64,000 nt of DNA, from positions 1-64,000 of the forward strand of contig CANPWZ010000001.1 in assembly GCA_947585425.1 (NCBI GenBank). The letters run 5' to 3'. A model generated the notes under the pieces. That model made no database searches. It was given only the letters and a program-made list of their open reading frames with translations, and was not told the origin of the DNA. The position numbers and the translations under genes are program-made. This DNA comes from an uncultured Oscillospiraceae bacterium (GTDB lineage Bacteria; Bacillota; Clostridia; Oscillospirales; Oscillospiraceae). Below are positions 9,690 through 18,042 of the stretch, in pieces. Numbering within the stretch: position 1 is the first letter of the stretch; every line of letters begins with the position of its first letter.

Positions 9690-12041
9690 TCACGGCAGGA
9701 CGGGGAAGGTCAACTTTGCGGGGGTGAGGCCGGGGGCGGAGAGGGAGACCTCCGCCGCTCCCGGGGCGGTCCCCCGGAGGATAAACAGGGCGCGGCCCCG
9801 CCAGGTCCGGCAGGAGGGATCGGTGTAGACGTGCTCCGTCTCCGGGTCGCCGGAGGCGGAGGCGACGATCTCCGCCGGGCCGGTGACGGCGGGGGACAGG
9901 TCCAACTCCGCCCAGGGGACCGGGCGGCCTTGATCGTCCCGCGCCTCCGTCCACAGGTAGAGCAGGCCGCCCACCCGGCAGGTCTCCGTCTCCGGGAGGA
10001 GGGCCAGGGCGGCGGGGGCCCCGGCGGTGGACAGCTCAGCAGTTTCTGCAGGGCGGCCGTCCCGCAGGTTGACCGCCCGGAGGACGCCGGGGCGGTAGGG
10101 GACGGCGAACACCGCCTTGCAGTCGATGGGCGCGGCCCGGCCCAGGACCTCGCCGTTCAGGGACAGCTCCACCTCCGGCGCGTTGGAGTACACCTCCACC
10201 CGGACGGGCCTGCCCTCGCCGCCGGGGAAGGTCCAGCACTCCTCCACGTCGGGCCAGCCCCAGGCGGTGACCCGCTCGGGCAGGGCGGCGAGCTCCGGGG
10301 GCAGCACCGCCAGCACGGGGGAGCGCTCCAGCCCCCACACCACCCGGCGGCATTTCCCCTGGGGCCGGAGGCGGCCGCAGATGTCGAAATCGCCGCAGGT
10401 GGCCAGGTGATAGGGGAAGTCCGCGGCGTACAGGGGGGCGCCGTCCCCGTAGGCGGCGTGGCCCACCGAGCTCTCCCCCAGGTAGTCCCAGGCGGTCCAG
10501 GTGAAGTCCCCGATGACGTTGGGGTTCTCCACCGTGTGCCGCCAGATCCGGGCCATCAGCTTGGGGAAGCTCTCGGTGCCCATAATGATCCGCTCCGGGA
10601 AGCGGCGGCGGTCGGAGGAGTAGCGGTAGTCCAGGTAGTTGTAGCCGGCCACATCCAGCGGGGCGATGAGCTGTTCCGTGGCGGCCCCCCAGTCGTGGGG
10701 CTGGAAGCCGGCCTGTTCCATCAGCTCCAGCACCTCGGGAGGCGCGTCCCCGGGGGAGGGGCCGTCCCCGTTCACCACGCCGGACAGCACCTCCTGCCAC
10801 TGGCCGCCCTCGATGAAGATGCCGTCCACCCCGCAGGTGACGGGGCGGGTGGGGTCCAGGGCGCGGGCAAAGTCCGCAAGCTGCCGGGACAGGGCCGCGC
10901 ATTGGGGGGAGGATCGGTCCCGGATCTCATTGCCGATGCTGTACAGCAGCACCGAGGGGTGATTGCGGTCCCGGAGGATCATGGCGGACAGGTCGGTCTG
11001 CCACCAGTCGTAAAACCATCGGTGGTAGTCGTGGGGGTTCTTGCCGTTCTGCCAGCAGTCGAAGGCCTCGTCGACGACCAGCAGGCCGAGGACGTCGCAG
11101 GCGTCCAGAAAGGCGGCGCTGGGGGGATCATGGGCGCAGCGGACGGCGTTGAACCCGGCTGCCTTCAGTTTGGCCGCCTTGCGGCGCTCCGCGTCGGGAT
11201 GGGCGCAGGCCCCCAGGGGGCCGTTGTCGTGGTGGACGCAGCCCCCCCGGAGCTTCAGCGGTTTGCCGTTGAGAGTGAGCCCCGTCTCCGGGGAGAGGGC
11301 AAGGGCCCTAAGGCCGAACGCCGTCCGCTCCGCGTCCCCGCCCGCGGTGAGGACGGCGGTGTACAGGGTGGGGCTGTCCGGGCTCCAGGGGGCGGGATAG
11401 GGCAGCTCCACCCGCCGCGTGAATCCGATGACGCCGGGGGCGGCCTTTTCAGTCCAGTCCAGCCGGGCGGCGGGGGCGCCGCCGGGGTCAAGGATCTCCA
11501 GGGACACGGGGACGTCCCGGACTTTGCCCATGTTCTCAATGGCGGAGGCCACCCGGATCACCGCCCGCTCATCCGTCAGCTCCTCCGTGGTGACGCAGGT
11601 GTGCCACAGGGGGATGTGGATCTCGTCCCCCAGGGCGGCCCACACCGGCCGGTAGAGACCGCTGCCGGGGTACCACCGGCTGTCGGGCAGCTGGGTGTGG
11701 TCCACCGCCACGGCGAGGGTATCCTGCCCGGTGAGCCTGCCGGTCAGGTCCACGTGGAACTCGGTGTAGCCGTAGGGGTGAACGGCCAGCCGTTCCCCGT
11801 TGAGGGAGACCTCCGCCACTCCCTGGCAGCCCTCGAACACCAGCACCGTTTTGGCGGCGGGGGGGAGGGACAGGGGGCGCTCATAGACCCCTCTGCCCCC
11901 CTGGAACCAGCCCCCCGGGCCCCCCATGGGGCTGTGGGGCGAGCGGGGAAGGCCGATGGAGAAGTCGTGGGGCAGGGAGACCGGCTGGGCGGAGCCGTCC
12001 ATGGTGAAGGTCCAGCCCCCGTTGAGATCGATCCGGCGCAT
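9690..12041 (-). CDS. Glycoside hydrolase family 2, probable beta-galactosidase
   Basis: A 783-aa cytoplasmic enzyme without signal peptide. It has the GH2 order: N-terminal sugar-binding jelly roll (RIDLNGGWTF, SLPHDFS), an Ig-like domain, and a TIM barrel with acid/base Glu372 in SIGNEI and nucleophile Glu490 in MGTESF, followed by C-terminal beta domains of the DUF4982 type. The DEAFDCW motif is typical of this group. AAGGAGG before the ATG fixes the start and excludes an upstream extension of 56 residues. Facing it is a GH53 galactanase operon, which favours galacto-oligosaccharides as substrate, but GH2 also includes beta-glucuronidases and beta-mannosidases. Confidence 0.86.
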   Translation of the reverse strand: MRRIDLNGGWTFTMDGSAQPVSLPHDFSIGLPRSPHSPMGGPGGWFQGGRGVYERPLSLPPAAKTVLVFEGCQGVAEVSLNGERLAVHPYGYTEFHVDLTGRLTGQDTLAVAVDHTQLPDSRWYPGSGLYRPVWAALGDEIHIPLWHTCVTTEELTDERAVIRVASAIENMGKVRDVPVSLEILDPGGAPAARLDWTEKAAPGVIGFTRRVELPYPAPWSPDSPTLYTAVLTAGGDAERTAFGLRALALSPETGLTLNGKPLKLRGGCVHHDNGPLGACAHPDAERRKAAKLKAAGFNAVRCAHDPPSAAFLDACDVLGLLVVDEAFDCWQNGKNPHDYHRWFYDWWQTDLSAMILRDRNHPSVLLYSIGNEIRDRSSPQCAALSRQLADFARALDPTRPVTCGVDGIFIEGGQWQEVLSGVVNGDGPSPGDAPPEVLELMEQAGFQPHDWGAATEQLIAPLDVAGYNYLDYRYSSDRRRFPERIIMGTESFPKLMARIWRHTVENPNVIGDFTWTAWDYLGESSVGHAAYGDGAPLYAADFPYHLATCGDFDICGRLRPQGKCRRVVWGLERSPVLAVLPPELAALPERVTAWGWPDVEECWTFPGGEGRPVRVEVYSNAPEVELSLNGEVLGRAAPIDCKAVFAVPYRPGVLRAVNLRDGRPAETAELSTAGAPAALALLPETETCRVGGLLYLWTEARDDQGRPVPWAELDLSPAVTGPAEIVASASGDPETEHVYTDPSCRTWRGRALFILRGTAPGAAEVSLSAPGLTPAKLTFPVLP

Positions 12042-12173
12042 GAAATGGCCTCCTTTTTTCTTCACGGAGCCGCGCTCCGGCTGTTTTCCCCATCGTACCA
12101 TGTTCGGGCGGGGATTTCCACCAAAAGTTTTGAAAACTGCGTCCAAAGCGGGGAGGCATTTCGCAGGAAGGGA

Positions 12174-12209
12174 TTGACAAGGGGCAAAACGGGGTGTTAT
12201 CTTTAACAC
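12174..12209 (+). promoter_or_regulatory. Promoter with an overlapping palindromic operator
   Basis: TTGACA (12174-12179), 18-bp spacer, TATCTT (12198-12203). A perfect dyad GTGTTA-TCTT-TAACAC (12194-12209) covers the -10 box, a classic repressor position. It controls the 613-aa protein, zinc-ribbon and galactanase genes. Confidence 0.6.
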
Positions 12210-12270
12210 AGGACCAGACCCCCGCGGGCCCGCCCGCGGCGGCGGTCACGAATGAAAAGGAGGATGATGA

Positions 12271-14112
12271 ATGGACAAGCTCATTTTGAACATCATCCAC
12301 CGCCCCGAGATGGTGCCGGAGTACGCCGAAAAGGTCACCGGCCACGGGAAGGCGGAGGATCTGGGCAGGAAGACCCTGCTCACCGAGAGCCTGGATATTT
12401 TCAAGATCCAGCAGGAGTGCGCTCACAAAAACGGCCTCAAGACCACCATCCAGATGACCTACGCCTCTCTGTTCAACGACGAGGCGGTGTCCCTGGCCAA
12501 GGAACACCATGAGAAGTACGGGGACGAGATCGCCCTGACCCTCCTGGGCCTGCCCTGTGAGCAGTTCCGGCAGAAGTACAAGACCAAGGACTTCTGCATC
12601 TGGATGTTCTCCATGGAGGACAAGATGGCCATCGTGGACGACGTGTTCGGCAAGTTCTACGAGCGGTTCGGGTCCTACCCGGAGTCCACCGGCTCCTACT
12701 ACATGGACGCGGAGCTCATCAACTACATCAAGGGGAAGTACCCCATGGTGAAGTGCGCCGTGGCCACCTGCTGGGAGGAGGGCCCCAAGGCCTACCACAC
12801 CTGCAACAACTCCTGGTACACCTTCATGGACGGCGGCCCCTGGGCGCCCTGGATCCCCTCCAAGGTGAACACCCACGCCCCCGCCGCCAACGAGGAGGAG
12901 GACAGCGGCATCGTGGCCATCCCCCATCTGAGCCGGGACCTCATCGCCTGCTACGACGGCAACGGCTCCAACTTCGGCACCCATCCCCAGAACGTGCTGC
13001 GGGGCATGATCTACGACACCTCCACCTGGGAGTACCCCTATCTCTACAACCTGATCGACCAGTACCGCCACCTGGCCCGTTACAACAACGGCTACGCCTA
13101 TAACATGATGTTCGTGGGCCCCGGCTGGATGAACAAGATGGGCCGGTGGGAGGCCCCCTACGAGCTGCTGCTCAAGTCCTACGAGGACGGCTGCGCCTAC
13201 TACGGCAAGCTGAAAAAAGAGGGCAAGCTGGTGGACATGACTATGGCGGAGTTCGCCGGCCACTACCGGGCGGTGAAGGGCTATACCGAGCCCGAGTGTG
13301 CCCTGTGGCGGGACATCCTGTACGGCAGCGAAAAGCAGCTCTTCTGGTACTGCGACCCCTTTATGCGGGCCTGCGTCAACATGGACCAGGGGGGCGCCAT
13401 CGTGGATCTGCGGCCCTACGCCGCCAAGCTGGAGTGGCCGGTGGGCATCGGCACCCCCCACATCCAGGACGCCAGCTATCCCTTCCTGATCCAGGAGAAA
13501 TACCGAGCGGGCTACTTCACCCACTACGCCGGGGAGGGCACGGTGCGCAGCGCCAAGCTCTGCTGGAACGGCGAGGAGGTGGACCTGTGCCAGTGCCGCA
13601 CCAAGGCCCATTTCTCCCAGGAGGGAAAGACCCGCAAACTCACCCTGGACCCGGTGGAGATCGCCTTTGCCGGCGGGCTCAGGATCAAGGTGCAGACCGT
13701 CCTCTCCTTCCCCGAGGGGGAGAGCGTCATTCGGATCGAGCGGAAGCTGCTGGAGAGCTCCGACCCGGCGGAAAAGGTCACCATCAACGAGTACATGGTG
13801 GGCTGCTACGGCACCACCGAGTACACCGAGGACATGAGCTCCCTCACCCTGTCCCTGAGGGCGGGGGACACGGTGGAGACGCTGCCCTACGAGTACCGCT
13901 GCCGGGAGCTGTCCCTGGCCGGCGCGGAGGAGGCCGCCTGCGTGCTGCCCCCCATCCGCACCCGGGTCTCCCTGGCCGCCGAGGGCGCGGACAAGGCGGG
14001 CTACGTGAAGGAGGGCTACGCCTTCAGTCCCATGTTCACCATCGGTTACACCGGCACACTGAGTGAAAAGGAGGGCTTTACCACATGGCTCAGGCTGGAA
14101 AGGGCAAACTGA
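12271..14112 (+). CDS. Unrecognised 613-aa carbohydrate-locus protein
   Basis: I cannot assign a family with certainty. No signal peptide or membrane segment is present, so it is cytoplasmic. The first ~330 residues look like an alpha/beta barrel (ESLDIFKIQQECAHKNGLK, IALTLLG, GSYPESTGSYYMD), vaguely like polysaccharide-deacetylase or GH57-type barrels, but the NodB TFDDG motif is absent. It is rich in Trp, Tyr, Asp and Glu (WYTFMDGGPWAPWIPSK), as in glycan-active enzymes. The last ~190 residues look beta-rich. It is co-transcribed with a GH53 galactanase and faces a GH2 gene, so a role in galactan or oligosaccharide breakdown is inferred. AGGAGG-like AAAGGAGGATGATGA precedes the start. Confidence 0.7.
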   Translation: MDKLILNIIHRPEMVPEYAEKVTGHGKAEDLGRKTLLTESLDIFKIQQECAHKNGLKTTIQMTYASLFNDEAVSLAKEHHEKYGDEIALTLLGLPCEQFRQKYKTKDFCIWMFSMEDKMAIVDDVFGKFYERFGSYPESTGSYYMDAELINYIKGKYPMVKCAVATCWEEGPKAYHTCNNSWYTFMDGGPWAPWIPSKVNTHAPAANEEEDSGIVAIPHLSRDLIACYDGNGSNFGTHPQNVLRGMIYDTSTWEYPYLYNLIDQYRHLARYNNGYAYNMMFVGPGWMNKMGRWEAPYELLLKSYEDGCAYYGKLKKEGKLVDMTMAEFAGHYRAVKGYTEPECALWRDILYGSEKQLFWYCDPFMRACVNMDQGGAIVDLRPYAAKLEWPVGIGTPHIQDASYPFLIQEKYRAGYFTHYAGEGTVRSAKLCWNGEEVDLCQCRTKAHFSQEGKTRKLTLDPVEIAFAGGLRIKVQTVLSFPEGESVIRIERKLLESSDPAEKVTINEYMVGCYGTTEYTEDMSSLTLSLRAGDTVETLPYEYRCRELSLAGAEEAACVLPPIRTRVSLAAEGADKAGYVKEGYAFSPMFTIGYTGTLSEKEGFTTWLRLERAN

Positions 14113-14306
14113 ACTACCGCTGCCCCTCCTGCTTCATGCGGGAGCTGGACATCGATATGTTTTTCGACGCCGACAAGGGCGAGTACTACTGCATCCGCTG
14201 CGAGTACACCGGCACCGAGGAAGAGGTGCTGAAGGCCAATCAGCTGGCCCGGTTCCGCTACCGGGACATGCTCAAACGGTTCGATTTCGACGCGCTGGAG
14301 GACTGA
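14085..14306 (+). CDS. Small zinc-ribbon protein
   Basis: 73 aa with a four-cysteine zinc ribbon: CPSC (residues 13-16) and CIRC (36-39), then a charged helix. It overlaps the end of the 613-aa gene by 28 bases in another frame; AAGGAGG ten bases upstream supports the start. Function unknown; it could be a regulator or a partner of its operon neighbours. Confidence 0.7.
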   Translation: MAQAGKGKLNYRCPSCFMRELDIDMFFDADKGEYYCIRCEYTGTEEEVLKANQLARFRYRDMLKRFDFDALED

Positions 14307-14313
14307 CGCGGGC

Positions 14314-15411
14314 ATGAGGAAATGGATGATCGGCGCGGACCTGTCCTCTCTGCTGGAGGTGGAGGCCCGCGGCGGGAAATTCTACGACGGCGGCCGGCAG
14401 GACGACCCCATGGCAATTTTGAAGCGCTACGGGGTGAACACCATCCGGCTGCGCCTGTGGAACGACCCCTACAACGCCGAGGGCGTGCCCTACGGCGCCG
14501 GCGGCTGCGATCTGGACTGCGTCATCGCCCTGGCAAGGCGGGCGAAAGAGCTGGGGCTGGACTGGCTGCTGGACTTCCACTACTCCGACTTCTGGGCCGA
14601 CCCGGGCAAGCAGGTCATCCCCAAGGGGTGGCGGGGGCTGGATGAGGCTGGTCTCGCCGCCGCGGTGGGGGACTATACCGCCGAAACGCTGGCCGCCCTC
14701 AAGGAGGCCGGGGTGCCCCCCCAGATGGCCGCGGTGGGGAACGAGCTGTCCAACGGTCTGCTGTGGCCGGTGGGGAAAACGCCCAACTACCCTGCCATCG
14801 CCCGGCTGGTCAGCGCCGGCGTCCGCGCCGCGCGGGCCTATGATCCCGCCCTGCCGGTGATGATCCACCTGGACGCCGGCGGCGACAACGCCCTGTACCG
14901 CCGGTGGTTCGACAACTATTTCGCCAACGGCGGCGCGGACTTCGACGTGATCGGCCTCAGCTACTACCCCTTCTGGCACGGGCCCATGTCCGGCCTGGGA
15001 GCCAACATGGCCGATCTGGCGGAGCGGTACGGCAAGGAGATGATCGTGGTGGAGACCTCCATGGGCTTCACCATGGAGAACTACCGGGAGTACGAGGATC
15101 TGGCCCCGGAGGATCGGAAGGACATGGCCACCAAGCCATCCCTGGTGGAGAAGATCGACTATCCCATGACCCCGGAGGGCCAGCGGGCCTTCCTCCACGA
15201 CCTGATCGCCCTGCTGCGGGACACCCCCAGGGCGGCGGGCTATTGCTGGTGGGAGCCCTGCTGGCTGCCCATCCCCGGGAGCCAGTGGGCCAACCGGGAG
15301 GGCTGGCTCTATGTGGGCGACCCCGGCCCCGGCGGAAACGAGTGGGCCAACCAGACCCTATTCGACTACGACGGGAACGCCCTGCCCGCCCTGAAGGAGC
15401 TGGGCGGATAA
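14314..15411 (+). CDS. ganB: GH53 endo-beta-1,4-galactanase
   Basis: 365 aa, close to the usual size of the catalytic domain. Hallmarks of the family are GADLSSLLEVE at the N-terminus, NTIRLRLWNDP, LDFHYSDFWADP, acid/base Glu144 in AVGNEL and nucleophile Glu247 in IVVETSMGFT. It hydrolyses beta-1,4-galactan side chains of pectin. GH53 enzymes are normally exported, but this one begins directly with the domain and lacks a signal peptide. That suggests it works inside the cell on imported galacto-oligosaccharides. It lies seven bases after the zinc-ribbon gene and is followed by a strong terminator. Confidence 0.9.
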   Translation: MRKWMIGADLSSLLEVEARGGKFYDGGRQDDPMAILKRYGVNTIRLRLWNDPYNAEGVPYGAGGCDLDCVIALARRAKELGLDWLLDFHYSDFWADPGKQVIPKGWRGLDEAGLAAAVGDYTAETLAALKEAGVPPQMAAVGNELSNGLLWPVGKTPNYPAIARLVSAGVRAARAYDPALPVMIHLDAGGDNALYRRWFDNYFANGGADFDVIGLSYYPFWHGPMSGLGANMADLAERYGKEMIVVETSMGFTMENYREYEDLAPEDRKDMATKPSLVEKIDYPMTPEGQRAFLHDLIALLRDTPRAAGYCWWEPCWLPIPGSQWANREGWLYVGDPGPGGNEWANQTLFDYDGNALPALKELGG

Positions 15412-15420
15412 CGAGACGCG

Positions 15421-15459
15421 AAAGAGCGGCCAGCCGGGACCTCCGGCTGGCCGCTCTTT
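15421..15459. terminator. Strong terminator, probably bidirectional
   Basis: 17-bp perfect stem (15421-15437 with 15443-15459) with a GACCT loop; the stem begins AAA and ends TTT. It closes the galactanase operon and the convergent SLH gene. Confidence 0.85.
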
Positions 15460-15474
15460 GGTATTGCAGTTATC

Positions 15475-17841
15475 TTACATCAGAGGCTCTACCGCCTCGC
15501 GGTAGAGGAAGGTGACAATCTGGCCGCGGTTGCAGACCGCGTCGGGGGAGAAGATCCTGTCCTGGGTGCTGGTGCCGTTGGTGACGCCGTTGGCCACCGC
15601 CCAGGCGACGGCCTGCTCATAGTCGGAACCGGCGGCCACATCGACAAAGGAGACGCTGTCAGCGGCCTTGGGGCTGTCCGCGGCCTTCCACATATAGTAC
15701 ACGGCGGTGGCGCGGGTGCAGTACTTGTTGGGATCGAAGCCGGCGCTGATGATGCCCTTTTCGGCGGCCCAGGCCCGGGCTGCCGCCATGTCAGAGAAGT
15801 CGGCCTGGAAGCTGGGATCGGCCGCGACGCGCTCGGCGCGGTACAGCATGGTGAGGATCTGCTCCTGCGTACAGGCGGCGTCGGGGGAGAAGACCTTGTC
15901 CTGGGCGCTGGTGCCGTTGGTCACGCTGTTCTGCACAGCCCAGCCCACAGCGCCGGAGAACCAGTCCTTTTCCTTGACGTCATTGAACTCCTTGGCGGCC
16001 TGTTTGACATAGGCCTGCTTCATCGCGGACTTCTGCTCCTCTTTCTCCTGTTCCCTGATCTCGCCCAGGGTCATGCCGCAGACCTCGCACTTCTGGATAT
16101 TGCCCTCGGTGACGACGATGTGTTCCCCGCGGTCAGCGGTCTCGCCGCAGCCGGAGCAGGCGTGCCAGTGCTCGGTGGCGCTGGCGGCCCACTTGCCGTT
16201 CCAGCTGTGGATGTGGTCCTGGGGGGCCTTGTAGTTGGGATCGGCCGCGCCGCAGACGGTACACACGCCGTCTTTAAAGGTGTGCTCGGCGTAATCCACC
16301 TTTTCGCCGCAGGAGCAGGCCCTCCAGTGGTGGGCGCCGTCCTGGCTCCAGGTGGAGGCGTAGCTGTGGGTGTGGGCGGCGGTCAGGGCGGGGATGCTGC
16401 TGCCGGAGCTGATCATCTGGCCGCAGCCCAGGCAGTAGGTGTCGCCGGTGTAGCCGGGTTCGCCGACCTTGGCGGCCACGGCGTTCCTGATCTCGGTGCC
16501 GCCGCTGTGGGCGCCGGCGGGACGGCCGGTGACGGTGGCGCCGCAGTCACTGCAGACCGCCTCGCCCTTGCAGTTGGCCGCGCCGAAGCTGTGGTTCGCG
16601 CTTTGAACAGCGCTGCAGCCGGGAACGGTGCAGGCGTGGGAGTGGCTGCTGCCGCCGCCGGAGGTCCACACGCCCCAGACGTGGGTGTGGGAGGCCAGGG
16701 ACTTGGGATCGGTGTAGTTGCAGACGACGCACTTCTTCAGGCCGCCGCTGACGGTCTGGTAGGTGTGGGGCTCGGGAGTCTGGCCGTACTGGCAGCCGGA
16801 GTTCAGGCAGGCGTGGGTGTGGGTGCTGTCAGTGCAGCGCCAGGTGCCGAAGTTGTGGTTTTTTTGGGGCTCTCTGCGCACGTTGCCGCAGGAGCAGTAC
16901 TCGGTGGTGGTGCAGTCGGTGCGGGGGGTGTAGAGGGTGGACTGAGTGCAGTTGACGCTCTTGGTCTCGCCGCAGAGGGCGCATTTTTCCCGATGGGTGA
17001 AAGTGCTGGTTTTGTTCTCGATGGTCCACTGGTGGGAGCACTTGCCGGAACCAACCTGGCGGCCGCAGACGCAGCAGCCGTCGCCGGAGTCAAAGTGTTT
17101 GTTGACAGGGGTGGTATAGCTGCACCGCGAGCAGGTCTGGTAGTGGCCATCCCCGGCGTCCACATAGTTCAGCGTGTGGGACACGCCGGGCTGGACGTCG
17201 CCGCAGCGGATGCAGGTGCGCTCATCGGTACACAGCGTGCCGGACTGGTACAGGTGGTTCAGAGCGGGCTGGGTCACGGCCTCCGAGCGCTCGCCGCACA
17301 CCGAGCAGGTCTGTACCCGCTTGCCGGGCTCGGTACAGGTGGCGTCGGTGTAAGTGATCTTCCAGTCATGCCCGCCGGAGGATCGGTTTTCCACAGCGCC
17401 GCATGCGCAGGCGCGCTGTTCCGTCTTGACCGCGCAGGGACCGGCGCCGCTGGAGACCGTCTCCCAGTCAGACCACTGGTGGCCGCCCCTGGTGACCAAT
17501 TGCGTGAACTGGCAGGCAGAGCACACATTCACCACGGCGCCGTGGGCGGTGCAGGTTTCGCTGGGGAAGGTCATTGTGGTGAAGTGATGCTCGCCATGGG
17601 CATACGCCCCCGCGGGCCGCGTGGCGGTCATGTAGGCGAAGCCGCATTTGGTACATTCCGTGATCGATGTCTCGCAGGAGCCATATACGCAGTCGGTCCG
17701 AGTCACCGTCCGGGTGGTCATGGTGTGCTGGCAGGTCCCGCCAGCGGCCGACGCGGGCAAGACGAGCACCCCCATCATTCCGACGAGCAGAGCGGCGCAG
17801 AGCAGGAGCGCCAGACATCTCGTGCCTTTCCTTTTCTTCAT
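15475..17841 (-). CDS. Exported cysteine-rich surface protein with C-terminal SLH domains
   Basis: 788 aa: signal peptide (MKKRKGT, cleavage near ASAAGG), then about 550 residues carrying many CxxC pairs and scattered His (ECTKCGF, CSVCGER, CIRCGD, CSRCSY, CCVCGRQ, CALCGET, CLGCGQM). These are spaced like tandem zinc-ribbon-like units of 25-45 residues. A charged helix (EKEEQKSAMKQ) links to three SLH repeats at the C-terminus (GWAVQNSVTNG, AEKGIISAG, AWAVANGVTNG), which bind secondary cell-wall polymer. GGAGGAACCC before the ATG fixes the start. Metal binding or disulfide-stabilised repeats are both possible; the function is unknown. Confidence 0.82.
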   Translation of the reverse strand: MKKRKGTRCLALLLCAALLVGMMGVLVLPASAAGGTCQHTMTTRTVTRTDCVYGSCETSITECTKCGFAYMTATRPAGAYAHGEHHFTTMTFPSETCTAHGAVVNVCSACQFTQLVTRGGHQWSDWETVSSGAGPCAVKTEQRACACGAVENRSSGGHDWKITYTDATCTEPGKRVQTCSVCGERSEAVTQPALNHLYQSGTLCTDERTCIRCGDVQPGVSHTLNYVDAGDGHYQTCSRCSYTTPVNKHFDSGDGCCVCGRQVGSGKCSHQWTIENKTSTFTHREKCALCGETKSVNCTQSTLYTPRTDCTTTEYCSCGNVRREPQKNHNFGTWRCTDSTHTHACLNSGCQYGQTPEPHTYQTVSGGLKKCVVCNYTDPKSLASHTHVWGVWTSGGGSSHSHACTVPGCSAVQSANHSFGAANCKGEAVCSDCGATVTGRPAGAHSGGTEIRNAVAAKVGEPGYTGDTYCLGCGQMISSGSSIPALTAAHTHSYASTWSQDGAHHWRACSCGEKVDYAEHTFKDGVCTVCGAADPNYKAPQDHIHSWNGKWAASATEHWHACSGCGETADRGEHIVVTEGNIQKCEVCGMTLGEIREQEKEEQKSAMKQAYVKQAAKEFNDVKEKDWFSGAVGWAVQNSVTNGTSAQDKVFSPDAACTQEQILTMLYRAERVAADPSFQADFSDMAAARAWAAEKGIISAGFDPNKYCTRATAVYYMWKAADSPKAADSVSFVDVAAGSDYEQAVAWAVANGVTNGTSTQDRIFSPDAVCNRGQIVTFLYREAVEPLM

Positions 17842-17920
17842 ATGGGTTCCTCCTTCCGGGATCATACGCGGTGCCGTACCGCTGCCGGCACGCCCTCTTT
17901 TACGCCCTTTTTACGCCTCT

Positions 17921-17950
17921 ACTCTATCAGAGGGGCGGCCGCCCTGTCAA
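17921..17950 (-). promoter_or_regulatory. Promoter of the SLH protein gene
   Basis: Minus strand TTGACA (17950-17945), 18-bp spacer, TAGAGT (17926-17921). The leader is about 75 nt. Confidence 0.6.
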
Positions 17951-18004
17951 TATGGGAAAACGCTGAAATATCAAGGCTTTCAGGCATTTTTTACAAAAAA
18001 TAGA

Positions 18005-18037
18005 AGACCGTCCCAGGGCGTCTGGCCGGGACGGTCT
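18005..18037 (-). terminator. Terminator of the cysE-cysS operon
   Basis: 10-bp stem AGACCGTCCC / GGGACGGTCT with a 13-base loop. On the minus strand it is followed by a T-rich tract at 18004-17993; the plus strand also has a T run, so it can work in both directions. Confidence 0.75.
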
Positions 18038-18042
18038 TTTTA

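Noticed and set aside
12271-14112. Calling the 613-aa protein a polysaccharide deacetylase
   Set aside because: The NodB metal-site motifs are absent; only a loose barrel-like impression remains.
16120-18003. 627-codon plus-strand frame opposite the SLH protein gene
   Set aside because: Ala/Gly/Val-rich shadow of a real gene with signal peptide, CxxC repeats and SLH domains on the other strand.
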